A stretch of DNA of 64,000 bases from Ephydatia muelleri (GCA_013339895.1 JABACO010000012.1:2280558-2344557); one strand, 5' to 3'; counted from the first letter of the stretch, positions 1 to 10,321 are shown. A program made the numbers and translations. The notes: a model not told the origin generated them from the sequence alone.

Positions 1-284
1 AGTATCCAAAGTGTCTGGCAGTACCACGGGGTCTCCATAACGTACAGGAGGCCTGCTTATCCTGTTAGAGCGCCTCAGTGCTGGGGCACCTTCCACTGCT
101 GGTGGAGGAACTCTGGGTACAACTGCTGGTTGCTCAATCTTGGGTACTGGATGTTCCAATTGGTGCTGCCTCGGTACCTCCAATATGGTGGCTTGATGAT
201 CTGTGTCAGCAGGTGGCACACTGTGAACAATTACATCATAGTACTCATCCTCTTCCTCTGCAGTGCTGTGCGAAGGTGCAGGCT

Positions 285-3200
285 TCAACCGGTTGAAGTG
301 TACCACTTTACGCCTTCGGGGATTAGTACAGTCCACAAACCTGTAGATGGAAGGTCCGAGGACCTTAACCACTTTGAAAGGCCCCTGCCAAGGTCTGTGC
401 AGCTTCTTTGAAAAACCCCTGCGGACTGCTGGATTGTGTAGAAAAACAAGATCATTAATACAGTATGGGTCCCCTCTGACGTCAGCATCGTACGACTCCT
501 TCTGATGTCCTTGCTGCACCGCCATGTGCTGATTGACTCGTTTATAAGCCAACTGCAATCGATTCTTGAGCACATCAGCATACTGAATGGGGTCCTCAGC
601 TGTGGCTGGAATAGAGAACAATACATCTTCAGGTAAGCGGGCATCACGACCATACATAAGTTCAAAGGGTGTGACCCCAGTTGTAACATGGCGACTGGTG
701 CGATATGCAAACAACAAGGTAGGAGGAGGAGGTCCCAATCACGCTCATCATCCTTTACAGCCATACTTAACATGTCTAACAAAGTTCTATTGAACCTTTC
801 GACTAGTCCATCACTTTGGGGATGGTAAGGAGTTGTCCGTGTCTTCTTGACACCCAACAGCTGGCATACTTCTTTCAGGACCTTGGCTTCAAAGTTTCTC
901 CCTTGGTCTGTGTGCAGGGAATCTGGAACCCCAAATCTACACACAAATTCATTTACAAACACTTTGGCAATGGTTAGTGCCTCAGTATCTTTCAATGGAA
1001 ATGCCTCCTTCCATTTGGTGAAGTACTCCCCAACCACCAAGATATACTTGCTACCTCTGAGGGTTTCTGGGAGCGGGCCAAGGATGTCCATAGCAACCCT
1101 CTGCATGGGTCGCAGTGTTTGACTGATTTCCATTGGAGCTCTAGCCTTGTGAGATGGAGATTTCCTGGAGAGACAAACATTACAATTCCTGCACCATTGT
1201 TCTATCTCTTTCCTCTGACCCGGCCAATAAAAACGGGCACGAACTTTTTCTAACGTTTTCCTCTCCCCCATATGTCCCCCTACCAACGTATTGTGGAGGC
1301 CTTCCAATACCCCATTCACCAATTTTGCAGGCAAGACCAGTTGAAGGTGTCTACCAGTACCACCCCCTGGTATGTCCTCCCAACAACGATACAACACCCC
1401 ATGCTGCAAGGTCAGATACCGCCTTTGCACCCACAGGGATGCAAGCTTCCATGAAGCATCCTTGGGGCATCCTGTAGGAGTGGCATCAGTTTCCAGCCAG
1501 TAGACCATCTGGTGTATGTCAGGATCAGCACTCTGAAAAGACTTTATCTCCTCTTCCGTCCATGTTGGCAGCATCAGGTGTGACACTGCATCACAACTGT
1601 TAGCTTCTTCCCTCTCCTCTTCCTTTTTCTCCAATCCACACTGCACGCACCTGCCACGGGACAACGCATCAGCATTAGTGTGCTGCTTACCTACGCGGTG
1701 TATAACGGTGTAATCATATTCAGATAACACCTCCAACCAGCGAGCCACTTGACCCTCCAGCTCCTTAAAATTATGTAACCATTGTAAACAGTGATGATCT
1801 GTGCGTAAGGTAAACTTTCTTCCGTAGAGGTATGGCCGGAAATGACGAGCAGCCCACACCAGAGCCAACATTTCCCGCCTCGTAGCACAATACTTCTTTT
1901 CAGTTCGGCTCAAAGCCCTGCTAGCATATGCCACCACTCTTTCAACCCCATCAACATTCTGGGCGAGTACTGCACCCAAGCCATCCCCGCTGGCATCTGT
2001 ATCTAGCACAAAGGGTAAACTGAAATCAGGTAAGGTGAGTATTGGGGAGGATACAAGGCGCTTCTTCAGATCAAAGAAAGCATCATTGCATTCCTTTGAC
2101 CACACCCATACCCTCCCTTTCTCTGTCAAAGCATGCAAAGGGCTTGCTATATGAGCAAAGTCTTTCACAAAACGTCTGTAGTACGAAGCGAGTCCAAGAA
2201 AACTTTGGAGCTCTTTCGAAGTTCTCGGTACTGGCCAGTTGGAAACACACGCAACTTTCTGCGGGTCAGTCCGTATGCCCTCCGCGGATATGACATGGCC
2301 AAGGTACTGCACACTGGTTTGCAACAAATGGCACTTCTTAGGCCGGATCTTCAACCCCGCAATCTTCAGACGTTCCAGGACCTCTTTCAACTGCTTGACA
2401 TGTGTTTCGACTGACCTGCTAAAAATAATAATGTCGTCAAGATACACTAGGCACGTCATCCAGTGAAGGCCAGCCAGTACTCGCTCCATCAGCCGCTGAA
2501 AGGTGGCGGGCGCGTTACACAAGCCAAAAGGCATGACACGAAACTGGAATAGTCCAAATGGAGTTACAAATGCTGTCTTCTCTCTATCCCTACTATCAAC
2601 TTCTACTTGCCAGTAGCCGCTAGCTAAATCTAGTGTTGAAAAGTATTGGGCACCCCCTAAAGCATCAAGTGTATCATCTATCCTAGGAAGTGGCTGGGCA
2701 TCCTTACGTGTACAGTCATTAAGACGACGAAAATCAACGCAAAATCTAGTTGTGCCATCTTTTTTCTTTGCTAAAACAATGGGCGATGCCCATGGCCCAC
2801 AACTAGGCTCAATGATACCTTGGGAAAGCATGTCATCAAGTAACCCACGTACTTCCTGTTGCTGATGAAAGGGTAGCCTCCTCGCCTGCTGGCGGACTGG
2901 TTGTGTATCCCCTGTGTTGATTTGATGAGATGTCAATCGGGTACGACCCAGGTCACTGTCATCCAAAGCAATGACATCTTGGAACTGCCAGAGCAAGTCA
3001 GCCACTTTCTCTCGAACATCAGGAGCCAGACTGTCTGTCATCTGCTGTATGGAGTGCTGCACAGACCAAGTGGATTGCTTACAGACAGGGTATTGTACTG
3101 ATGCACAATCAGCAGGATCCTGAATAGGTTTTAACATACCCATTATCTCATCCTTGTACACTGTAACGGGTGCAAAGCCGGGGTTAAGAACCTGGACCAT

Positions 3201-4718
3201 TGTGTGTGTAGCAGCAGCATCAATGATGGAGTGAGCCACCATGAGACCATGCTGGTCCATAAACCGCCACACTGGTTCCACCAGGAGAGCACTGGAGTTG
3301 CTCGTGCAACGACCTGCATTTTGTGACACCTTCGCAGGAAGGCACATTTGACAATATGGAGGGACATTTAGGGTTTCAGATGAAGTCACAAAACAAACTG
3401 GGGAGCATTGTGTACTGCGTTCAGGGCCTGACACAAATTGCACTGGGCCTTCCTGTGTCAGCAAAACGTGCTGTTGAAGGTCAACAATACAACCCCGCTT
3501 TATCAAAAAATCCGCCCCAAGAAGGCATTCCTGGTTTAAATTCCTTGCTACCAGAACTAGATGCTGCTGTGACAATGCTCCAACTTTTATGCTCATTGTG
3601 CACTGCCCACTAATGTCCAATTTCTCCCCATTTGCTGCCATGACTGAATTGGCAGGCACCTCCAATTTAAGCGAGTTTCCAAATTTAACATCCCTTACAA
3701 CATCCTCTCTCACTAACGTCACGGCAGAACCCGTGTCTACCAGCATTCTAGTGACGCGACCCTCTATACTACCTTCTACCATTAACGTGGAACTTACGGC
3801 TGAAATCTGCCAGGGAGCCTTCTTACGCCCACACCGTTTGTGAGGGCAGTTGCGCCAAATATGACCTTGCTCCCTGCAGTTCCAACATGTAATTGCTGCA
3901 GACCCTTGCTGTCTGGAAAAGGCAGAAGATTGTGGTGGCTGGTCTGCAACGGTAGGTTTCTCCTTGCCAGACAGCCGTCCATTCAGCTCTTGTATTTGTT
4001 TTCTAAGGTCCTGAACAATTCTCTCGGAATCCTGAGCCTGTTTCCGTAGCTGTTGGACCGACATTGTTGCAATTCCGTTTTCGGCTGCCGCATCCTCGAT
4101 ACTGCTGGACGCAAACGACGACGAGCCATGCCCGCGCTCACTCTTCTGCGCAGCTTCCACCGACTCCTGTTGAATTGCCAACTTTAGCGCTTCATCCAGT
4201 GTTTCTGGCATTTCTTTCATGAGTCTCAGCTGCACAGTGGAAGAGCGCAAACCTTGCACAAACTGGTCCCTTACCAATTGTAGCCGTTGGTCGTTTGACC
4301 ATCCAGGGTATGCTTTGTCTGCCAACACACGCAGTTCTCCAACGTACGTCACCAAGTTCTCGTCTGCCTTCTGACCGCGTCTTTGGAACTTCGCCTGCCA
4401 CTCCAGATGGTTTCCCTCCGGCGCGTATTGAGCGCGAAGACACCTCGTCACAGCCGCATAGTCACCGGAGTCGACCAGTCCCTGCTGCGATACAACCCTG
4501 AAGGGTCCATCGTCAAGCAACGGAAGTAGTTCGCTTGTCCATTGGCTCTCGTCGACTTTTACTTTGCGAACATACATTTCGAAGCGCTTTAACCACAGAA
4601 TGAGGTCTGTGCCTCCTGTAAAACGGGAAGGGGGCCGTAAGCTCATTCTCACCGTTTGTATTTGTGGAATTAGCTCGCTGCTATCGGCCGAGTGTCCCAT
4701 ATCCATGGGCTCCACCAT
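285..4718 (-). CDS. Gag-Pol polyprotein region of the left gypsy element (fossil)
   Basis: Coding part of the element above, about 1,470 codons long. From the N-terminus the visible parts are a gag-like segment (first ~270 residues, ending in a coiled-coil stretch), a single CCHC knuckle (CWNCREQGHIWRNC), an aspartic protease with MLVDTGSAVTL, a reverse transcriptase with YLDDII, an RNase H beginning DTDASGDGLGAVL, and an integrase with an HHCC zinc site and a core containing DILGPLP and DQGRNFE. Gag and Pol share one frame, which is common in Mag-like gypsy elements. The element is scored as broken overall. The far end of pol continues to the left window edge. Confidence 0.9.
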   Translation of the reverse strand: MVEPMDMGHSADSSELIPQIQTVRMSLRPPSRFTGGTDLILWLKRFEMYVRKVKVDESQWTSELLPLLDDGPFRVVSQQGLVDSGDYAAVTRCLRAQYAPEGNHLEWQAKFQRRGQKADENLVTYVGELRVLADKAYPGWSNDQRLQLVRDQFVQGLRSSTVQLRLMKEMPETLDEALKLAIQQESVEAAQKSERGHGSSSFASSSIEDAAAENGIATMSVQQLRKQAQDSERIVQDLRKQIQELNGRLSGKEKPTVADQPPQSSAFSRQQGSAAITCWNCREQGHIWRNCPHKRCGRKKAPWQISAVSSTLMVEGSIEGRVTRMLVDTGSAVTLVREDVVRDVKFGNSLKLEVPANSVMAANGEKLDISGQCTMSIKVGALSQQHLVLVARNLNQECLLGADFLIKRGCIVDLQQHVLLTQEGPVQFVSGPERSTQCSPVCFVTSSETLNVPPYCQMCLPAKVSQNAGRCTSNSSALLVEPVWRFMDQHGLMVAHSIIDAAATHTMVQVLNPGFAPVTVYKDEIMGMLKPIQDPADCASVQYPVCKQSTWSVQHSIQQMTDSLAPDVREKVADLLWQFQDVIALDDSDLGRTRLTSHQINTGDTQPVRQQARRLPFHQQQEVRGLLDDMLSQGIIEPSCGPWASPIVLAKKKDGTTRFCVDFRRLNDCTRKDAQPLPRIDDTLDALGGAQYFSTLDLASGYWQVEVDSRDREKTAFVTPFGLFQFRVMPFGLCNAPATFQRLMERVLAGLHWMTCLVYLDDIIIFSRSVETHVKQLKEVLERLKIAGLKIRPKKCHLLQTSVQYLGHVISAEGIRTDPQKVACVSNWPVPRTSKELQSFLGLASYYRRFVKDFAHIASPLHALTEKGRVWVWSKECNDAFFDLKKRLVSSPILTLPDFSLPFVLDTDASGDGLGAVLAQNVDGVERVVAYASRALSRTEKKYCATRREMLALVWAARHFRPYLYGRKFTLRTDHHCLQWLHNFKELEGQVARWLEVLSEYDYTVIHRVGKQHTNADALSRGRCVQCGLEKKEEEREEANSCDAVSHLMLPTWTEEEIKSFQSADPDIHQMVYWLETDATPTGCPKDASWKLASLWVQRRYLTLQHGVLYRCWEDIPGGGTGRHLQLVLPAKLVNGVLEGLHNTLVGGHMGERKTLEKVRARFYWPGQRKEIEQWCRNCNVCLSRKSPSHKARAPMEISQTLRPMQRVAMDILGPLPETLRGSKYILVVGEYFTKWKEAFPLKDTEALTIAKVFVNEFVCRFGVPDSLHTDQGRNFEAKVLKEVCQLLGVKKTRTTPYHPQSDGLVERFNRTLLDMLSMAVKDDERDWDLLLLPCCLHIAPVAMLQLGSHPLNLCMVVMPAYLKMYCSLFQPQLRTPFSMLMCSRIDCSWLINESISTWRCSKDIRRSRTMLTSEGTHTVLMILFFYTIQQSAGVFQRSCTDLGRGLSKWLRSSDLPSTGLWTVLIPEGVKWYTSTG

Positions 4719-4735
4719 CCCACTTCTGACACCAA

Positions 4736-4870
4736 TGTAGAACCCACAGCGTGAAGTGATTATCAGAACTTCACTGCATCAACTCTCTCGATCATGCGCA
4801 TACACCAAATTTATATGCAGCTAATAGTTCAATAACTAGTCAATCATTTGATACAGGTTATGCCACTACA
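4736..4870 (-). repeat. 5' LTR of the left gypsy element
   Basis: About 135 bp bounded by the inverted pentamers TGTAG and CTACA, directly outside the primer-binding site. The partner LTR is outside the window, so the far boundary rests only on the TG...CA rule and the inverted termini. Confidence 0.7.
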
Positions 4871-5660
4871 GTTGTATTGGTGATATCTGTGTGCATGCAC
4901 ACTCATAACATGCTATCATGCAGCGTATAGAAAGCTGGTGGTCCAAGCTTCGAAATTTTAGAATGGAATGGTGGATCGATCTGTTTAAGGTGTGATTATG
5001 TATTGTATTTGGATATTGCTTCATAAGCACCTATTCTGTCCACATAGACCTTGGTTGATAATGGTCTGTATGATCGTGATGTTGAATATCAGTAGTGCGT
5101 TTTCTAAAACACTACAGTGTATGTTACTTACATGTCAACATGCATGTAGCCACTCTGCTGGATATGTATTTGGACCACTTTTGCAACAAGAATTAATTTT
5201 AAAGAGTTTAAGGATATGTAGAACTGTCACAGAATGAGGCGGAACAGGTTTGCAGCCGGCCCATGTGATGTCCCAGATGATGTGATAACCTTTACAGTTT
5301 CATGGGTAAAATCACCACAAATTAGTAAGGTCTGTGTTTATTATGCTTCTACTTGTCTTCCAATTTGTGTAGGTGAGGAATTGAGGATTAAAGGCAGAAT
5401 ATTGATCCTGGGTTATTGGCACACTGCATGCTGCGCTGTACACACAATGCAGCACCATTTTACCCGCCAGAGTTTCAAGTCCTTGCAGATCATATATTGT
5501 CTGACCTCTTCCTCACCCAAAGACTCATAATTGCAAAGCAGTGTATTTATGCATACAGCAGTTTATGAGTCGTCTACTTTACTATAAAATAAAACGGTGG
5601 CAAATCCTAACTTGGTTAAGCGTAACGCGTGAGCACCACGGAGCGACTTGTGGAAAAGAG
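4871..5660. other. No supported gene
   Basis: AT-rich DNA between the gypsy LTR and the fold-back repeats. Short open frames here show no splice-bounded structure or recognisable motif. Confidence 0.5.
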
Positions 5661-5761
5661 AGGTAGTCTCGTACCCAGACCCAGATTGTACGCTTCACTT
5701 CTACGTAGCGATGATGTAATCCATTTACAGTTTCAACCTTTCAGAGGAGTAGGCCTTGACC

Positions 5762-5885
5762 TAGTCTCGTGCCCAGACCCAATGCATCACAGCTGCGGGT
5801 GGATTACATCACCGCTACGCATGCAAGCATAGCGGTGATGTAATCCACCCGCAGCTGCGATGCATTGGGTCTGGGCACGAGACTA
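5762..5885. mobile_element. Fold-back MITE with TAGTCTCG termini
   Basis: A near-perfect hairpin of two ~60-base arms (two mismatches) round a very short centre near 5821-5826. It starts TAGTCTCGTGCCCAGACCC and ends with the complement. The 9-base sequence GCCTTGACC lies on both sides (5753-5761 and 5886-5894), which is a clean target duplication. A diverged partial relative starts at about 5666. The 9-bp duplication suggests a Mutator-like or related superfamily, but the termini alone do not settle this. Confidence 0.85.
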
Positions 5886-5990
5886 GCCTTGACCATGTCG
5901 GCACATGCAAGTATAGTAAGTTGCGAGACCGGTTTTTAAAAATGCAGCGTATTACGCATGTTTGTGTATAGGATCCTTCCAAAAGCTTAG

Positions 5991-6173
5991 TCCCAAAACG
6001 ACTCCAAGGTGTTTCAGAAGAAAGTGATGGAGTTCCTAAACCAGCAGTCCAAATCCTCAAGTACCAAAGAACCGACACTAACGAGGGATGAACTTATCAA
6101 TAAGTGCACAAGTGCAAAAAGAACCTCATCAGATCGTGATCAAAAAAGATGTACAGAGGAGAGCCTGTTTGGA
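5991..6173 (+). CDS. Candidate host exon, unknown product
   Basis: A 61-codon open exon bounded by a plausible acceptor (CTTAG) and a good donor (GTACGT), in phase 0 at both ends. The peptide is hydrophilic and rich in Lys, Ser and Thr, with segments such as VMEFLNQQSKSS and LTRDELINKC. No domain is recognised. It lies upstream of the kinase fragment on the same strand and could belong to the same gene, but nothing in the sequence proves the link. It could also be a chance open frame. Confidence 0.35.
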
Positions 6174-6180
6174 GTACGTA

Positions 6181-6562
6181 TATCTTTGGTTTAACATTTA
6201 AGTGATTTGTTTAGGGTCTAAGGGTGAATGGTGGTGCCCACACCCCTCTGCTTAGATAGATCATTGGGCATTGAATGGACGCATTGTCCAAGGTTAGGAG
6301 GTCAGCCCTGCCCACTTATTAGCAATTACTTCTAGACAACCCTTTGTCCCCAAACTAGATTATGTATATACTATCTTTGGTTTAACATTTTAAAATGATA
6401 TGTTTAGGGAGTAAACAATGTTGATCTCATAAGGTGAATGGTGGTGCCCATACCCCTCTGCTTAGATAGAGCATTGGGCATTGAATGGACCCATTGTCCA
6501 AATTTAGGAGGTCAGCCTGCCTGCAATTATTCCCTCAGACAACCCTTCTCCCCAAACTAGAT
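6181..6562. repeat. Tandem duplication, two ~185-bp units
   Basis: The block starting TATCTTTGGTTTAACATTT and ending near CCCCAAACTAGATT occurs at about 6181-6361 and again at 6373-6562. The copies share long stretches (GGTGAATGGTGGTGCCCA, ATTGGGCATTGAATGGAC) but differ by several substitutions and indels, so the duplication is not recent. Confidence 0.85.
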
Positions 6563-6603
6563 TGTCCCATTGTATTGGCCAAACTGTCAACTAGTATAGA
6601 TGC

Positions 6604-6939
6604 ATGACAGGACAGGAACCCAGAGGGGGTAGCATGGACTGGACATTTTTAAGCATTAGCATGAAGGAGGATTCATACAGCAGTCACAAATTTTATTTAC
6701 CCCCTACAATTTTCTGGCTTGGCAAGATGAAAGTGCGCAGAATGGAGAAGACTCACAATAAAACCTACAAACGCATAGGTGACTGCCTTCGGGTATCGGG
6801 ATTCAGGACCACTGACACCTATGAAGACACGCTGCAGAAGGCTACTTGTTCCTTTGATGATGCTGCACAGGCAGATGCTGGTACCCTCATTATCAGCATG
6901 GGCAGAGTGGCTAACTGTCCACTGCAGAATGGGAAATGA
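6604..6939 (+). CDS. Open frame of 111 codons, unrecognised
   Basis: An open frame of moderate length with a basic middle (KMKVRRMEKTHNKTYKRIG) and an acidic, alanine-rich end. No domain is recognised, no clear splice sites frame it, and the region follows a duplicated repeat. It is listed because it lies on the same strand between the candidate exon at 5991 and the kinase exons and could include an exon of that gene. Confidence 0.2.
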   Translation: MTGQEPRGGSMDWTFLSISMKEDSYSSHKFYLPPTIFWLGKMKVRRMEKTHNKTYKRIGDCLRVSGFRTTDTYEDTLQKATCSFDDAAQADAGTLIISMGRVANCPLQNGK

Positions 6940-7995
6940 TGGACCCTGGGTGGCTACCTTGATGAACTTGGAGGCAGTAGGAGGATTACTATGGGAGTCT
7001 ATCTTCCCGTGAGTATACTTGTGTACATGTATTTACATATACATCACTAAACATACATGCAAATTTATAGAAAGAACATACTTCTTACACATCTTCAGAA
7101 CAACAGTCATCAGATTCACCTCGACAAGGTACAGCAGTGTATATAAGGCTTTATATCAAATCATTGTACAAAATAAAGTGATAATTAATGATGCGATGTA
7201 TTTTCTTAATGTATGCACTCATGGTTGTAGTTGATGCAAGCAAAGAACACGCATCTTACCAAAAAGAAGCAACTCATAAGGGTTAATCATGCCATGCATG
7301 CTGTAACAACATGGCGTAACATATGTCATGCATTTACAGAGTGTGACCATCAAGAGGGCAGTAAAAGGCAATGAGACATATGGAGTTGTTTCAGCAAAAA
7401 GTGACCTAGCCACATTATAAATGTTCCAGAATAGAAATGTAATACTTGTGTTGAAATGTATGGCGGATTAAAAATTCATAGCCTTACAACTGCATGACAG
7501 ATGCTAGGATTCTCAGTGCATATGAAGCAATTTCAGACGTCTAAAATATATAAGAAATTTGCATTAGGTCCCTTTTTGCAGAAATGATCCTGTATTAAAT
7601 AATCATCTTACATTTTGCGTATGTAAAGATTCCTATGGTCAAGAATAAGTTCTCCAGTATCGAGAAGATTCAGTTTCCCAGGATGAAGAAGGTATTTCAG
7701 TCTCCCAGGAAGTTGAAGTTTCAGTTCCCCTGAAAGTAGGGGTTCCTCAGAAAGTAGGAGTTCGAAAGCTATGGTTTCCCAGAAAGGTGCATGATCATTG
7801 CTTTGTGGTTAGCTTTATCCACTAGATAAGTTGCAAGAACTGCTTATGGCTAGAATCCATGGTATTGTATTGGCTGACCCACTGGTAGCAAGCATATGAG
7901 CATGTACATGTATCATTGGTCACAGTTGGTTTGATAGCAAACACACATAATGTGAAAGCTGTCTGTCAATTTAATTGCTCCTTTATTTTATCTAG
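6940..7995. other. No supported gene; degenerate short repeats near 7630-7780
   Basis: Mostly AT-rich sequence. Around 7630-7780 short degenerate repeats of the type TTTCCCAGGAAG / AGTTCCCCTGAAAGTAGG recur. No coding signal is convincing before the kinase exon. Confidence 0.4.
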
Positions 7996-8467
7996 ATGAG
8001 TTGATGATACCATATGAGGACTTGGAGGTCACTGCGGAGACATTAGGTGTAAATTATGATATTAACGGAGCTTCACACGAGTACTGTAAGAAGCATCGCT
8101 TTGCAATTAGCAAAGCTCTAACCTATATGCATGGCAGAGACCCCAGAGTTATTCACCATGACATAAAGCCATCTAACATCATGGTAAGTGGTTATGTAAA
8201 TCCAAAACGTTACGTGCATTCACAATACATTATATACAGGTTACTGGAAGTCATCATGACTATGTATGTGACTTAGGACTGGCAAGGTTGCAAGATGTAC
8301 TAGCTACTATCAAATCATCAAAGGGGTGTGGTGCAGGGACTGTACCATACAAGGCCCCAGAGATGTTTTATGATGGAAAAGATCAACACCCAGCTGACAC
8401 TACCTACCAAATGAAAACGACTCGTAGAGCCGAAAATTGCATTATCATTGCACTTACACGTATATGA
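7996..8467 (+). pseudogene. Protein kinase catalytic fragment, two exons
   Basis: Exon 7996-8183, a 56-bp intron (GTAAGT...ACAG) and a second exon from 8240 encode the middle of a Ser/Thr/Tyr kinase domain. Visible landmarks are helix E (ISKALTYMHG), a catalytic loop VIHHDIKPSNIM (HRD-type with His-His-Asp and the Lys and Asn kept), VCDLGLARL in place of DFG (Asp kept, Phe replaced by Leu), and YKAPEM as the APE motif. The N-lobe exons are not recognised upstream. The frame runs into the MITE at 8435 and stops at 8465-8467, so the C-lobe is missing. The signs point to a truncated gene or a relic. The kinase group cannot be assigned from this segment alone. Confidence 0.75.
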
Positions 8468-8999
8468 GAATTATTTGAAGATTTTTTGGGGGGGGATTGT
8501 GAAAAAAAAAAAGGATGAGAATTATGCACCAAAATAGGAACGGCGGTCATTTGATCGATTTTGTCTTCGAATTGAAGAATTCAAAACTGCCCACGTGGCT
8601 ATAAGTAGGAAGCTAGGAACGAATCCCAAGACCTAAAGTCAAACTCACGTACACGTACCTCTAGCATCAACGATCGAACATATGCCATATATGGTTACCG
8701 TAATAAACTAACCCGAATTGTCCGATGGCCGGAGCAGTCCTCGCATCTTATGAAGTTGCAGACGTTATTCGGGGCCACCATGTTTACAAAGCTGTAGTCT
8801 TGGCATTCGTTCCTTGCTTCCTACTTATAACCACGTGGGTAATTGAGAATTCCTTCAATTCGGATCAAATGACAACGTTCCTATTTAGTCTGGGGACCAG
8901 ATGACTGGAGTCATCCGCTGGTCCCCAGGCAAGTTCCTATTTTGGTGCATAATTCTCGTGTTTGATTCATATGCATATAAGTGCAATGATAATGCAATT
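8435..8999. mobile_element. Long-TIR MITE between the kinase fragment and GT92
   Basis: About 565 bp with inverted arms of roughly 200 bases. The left arm opens AATTGCATTATCATTGCACT at 8435 and its complement ends at 8999. Further matching blocks include GAGAATTATGCACCAAAAT, CCCACGTGG and TATAAGTAGGAAGC. No coding capacity is seen and no clear target duplication was found. The insertion ends the kinase reading frame on one side and stops 14 bases before the GT92 start codon on the other. Confidence 0.85.
8886..8932. mobile_element. 46-47 bp hairpin inserted in the MITE arm
   Basis: The right MITE arm is interrupted by a small palindrome (CTGGGGACCAG ... CTGGTCCCCAG, with a nested ATGACT/AGTCAT core). 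GTTCCTATT flanks it on both sides (8877-8885 and 8933-8941), and the left arm lacks it. It begins TAGTCT like the fold-back at 5762 and has a target duplication of similar length, so the two may share a transposase source. Confidence 0.65.
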
Positions 9000-9013
9000 A
9001 CTCAGACAGTAGT

Positions 9014-10321
9014 ATGCGACTCAGAAAATACAAGTCATATCTATGGCACAGTGGCATGGGCTCCTCGATGTTGATAACAACCGTTCTGGTGCTCGCAGCG
9101 TTTTGCACCTGTGTGACCACCATCTTGTTTGGAACACGGCTTCTACAAGTTGGATTTGCTATCGAAATACCGGAATATGTAACAACGACCGAATTCGATG
9201 ATATCAACGATACGGAATGTGACACACTTGGTCCCCACTACGTTAAACCACCTGAATATGGGGTGTCTTGCGGATTTGTAGATGTGCCTAACGAGGTACC
9301 ACGACACTCATCTACCGATAAGCACGTTGTTTTACGTTCAGTTTACTGGGATCCACGACCATTTAAAAGCCTGCGTGGCGGTTTCTGGGTGTTCTTGGCT
9401 GTCGCAGAAAAGCACATCGTTTCAAAGAACCTAGTAATTGGAGTGCAAGTGGGCAATGACACGTTTCATTCATCTCTGGACGTTCGCGAGCTCGAATTGA
9501 ACGCTTATTTTGACATCGTATGCCCCAATCTGACGCACAAATATATCGTTGTTCGCTGCAACGCTTCTTTCTCGTATAGCACCAGCCATGCCGCCCTTCT
9601 GTACAAGACCGAACCAAACGGTGTGATTTTATCGGCCGTGTCGGAAAATCGCCCCATAGTAAACGTGATGCCTCGGAGAAGCAACGAACGTATGACGATA
9701 GTAAGCTGTCTTGCACCGGGACACGGTAATCCTAGGTTGCTCCCTCATTGGATTCGCTACGAACGGACGATTGGTGTGTCACACGTCCACGTTATAGCGG
9801 ACCAATCTTTCGTTGAAAGCGGAGCATTGAACACTTCTGTAGTCAAGAGAGCCTTGGAGACCGGCTTCCTATCTATCGCCATCTGGCCGAGACGGTTCAC
9901 CTCATGGCAGGTCTTCTATCGCGAACAGCTACTGGCCTATCAGGACTGCGTTCATCTTTTTCAAGGACTTTACGATTACGTATTTCCGCATGATGCGGAC
10001 GACTTCTTCGTTCCACTGATTGCAGGAGCTAAGCTGGATTACTACGTCAACACATACTGTACAAAAGGAACTTGTTCGTTCCAATGGGAAGAGATTACAC
10101 CGCCCTACTCCGGACTGACAGGGATGATTGGAAGAGACGGGAACGTGACAGATAAAGTGGCGGCCAAACACAGTCGTAAAACGAGAGAAGCCAACAAGTG
10201 TATTCATAGACTCGAAGATACATTTGAAGTTGGAATTCACGGGCCTGCGATGGACATCCTATGCTGCATGACAACCTACGTACCAGCTACGGCCGCTTAC
10301 GTATCGCACATAAGATATTGA
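9014..10321 (+). CDS. Glycosyltransferase family 92 protein, type II membrane
   Basis: A 435-residue single-exon gene. Residues 19-41 form one hydrophobic anchor (starting MLITTVLVLAAF) after a short basic N-terminus, so the product is predicted to be a Golgi type II membrane enzyme with a lumenal catalytic part. The GT92 (formerly DUF23) signature is clear: LLPHWIRYERTIGVSHVHVI near residue 242, QDCVHLFQGLYDYVFPHDAD near 313-330 with an acidic HDADDFFVP where the family places its metal and nucleotide-sugar site, and a C-terminal IHRLEDTFEVGIHG. Several N-glycosylation sites (NDT, NLT, NAS, NTS, NVT) are present. Known GT92 members transfer galactose to beta-linked glycans; the acceptor here is unknown. 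The first ATG is chosen because it precedes the anchor. A MITE ends 14 bp upstream, so the native 5' UTR or promoter has probably been displaced. Confidence 0.9.
   Translation: MRLRKYKSYLWHSGMGSSMLITTVLVLAAFCTCVTTILFGTRLLQVGFAIEIPEYVTTTEFDDINDTECDTLGPHYVKPPEYGVSCGFVDVPNEVPRHSSTDKHVVLRSVYWDPRPFKSLRGGFWVFLAVAEKHIVSKNLVIGVQVGNDTFHSSLDVRELELNAYFDIVCPNLTHKYIVVRCNASFSYSTSHAALLYKTEPNGVILSAVSENRPIVNVMPRRSNERMTIVSCLAPGHGNPRLLPHWIRYERTIGVSHVHVIADQSFVESGALNTSVVKRALETGFLSIAIWPRRFTSWQVFYREQLLAYQDCVHLFQGLYDYVFPHDADDFFVPLIAGAKLDYYVNTYCTKGTCSFQWEEITPPYSGLTGMIGRDGNVTDKVAAKHSRKTREANKCIHRLEDTFEVGIHGPAMDILCCMTTYVPATAAYVSHIRY

Larger units (their letters stand above)
1..4870 (-). mobile_element. Ty3/gypsy LTR retrotransposon, cut by the left window edge
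   Basis: Minus-strand element whose 5' LTR lies at 4736-4870 and whose 3' LTR must lie left of base 1. Reading leftwards come the LTR, a primer-binding site beginning TGGTGTCAGAAGTGG (complement of about 4720-4734), then gag, CCHC knuckle, protease, reverse transcriptase, RNase H and integrase. The same primer-site sequence follows the 5' LTR of the gypsy element at 43029, and the two share close pol motifs, so they belong to one lineage. It is treated as a fossil: the internal region is long and largely open but looks broken near its distal end. Age cannot be estimated because only one LTR is in view. Confidence 0.93.
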
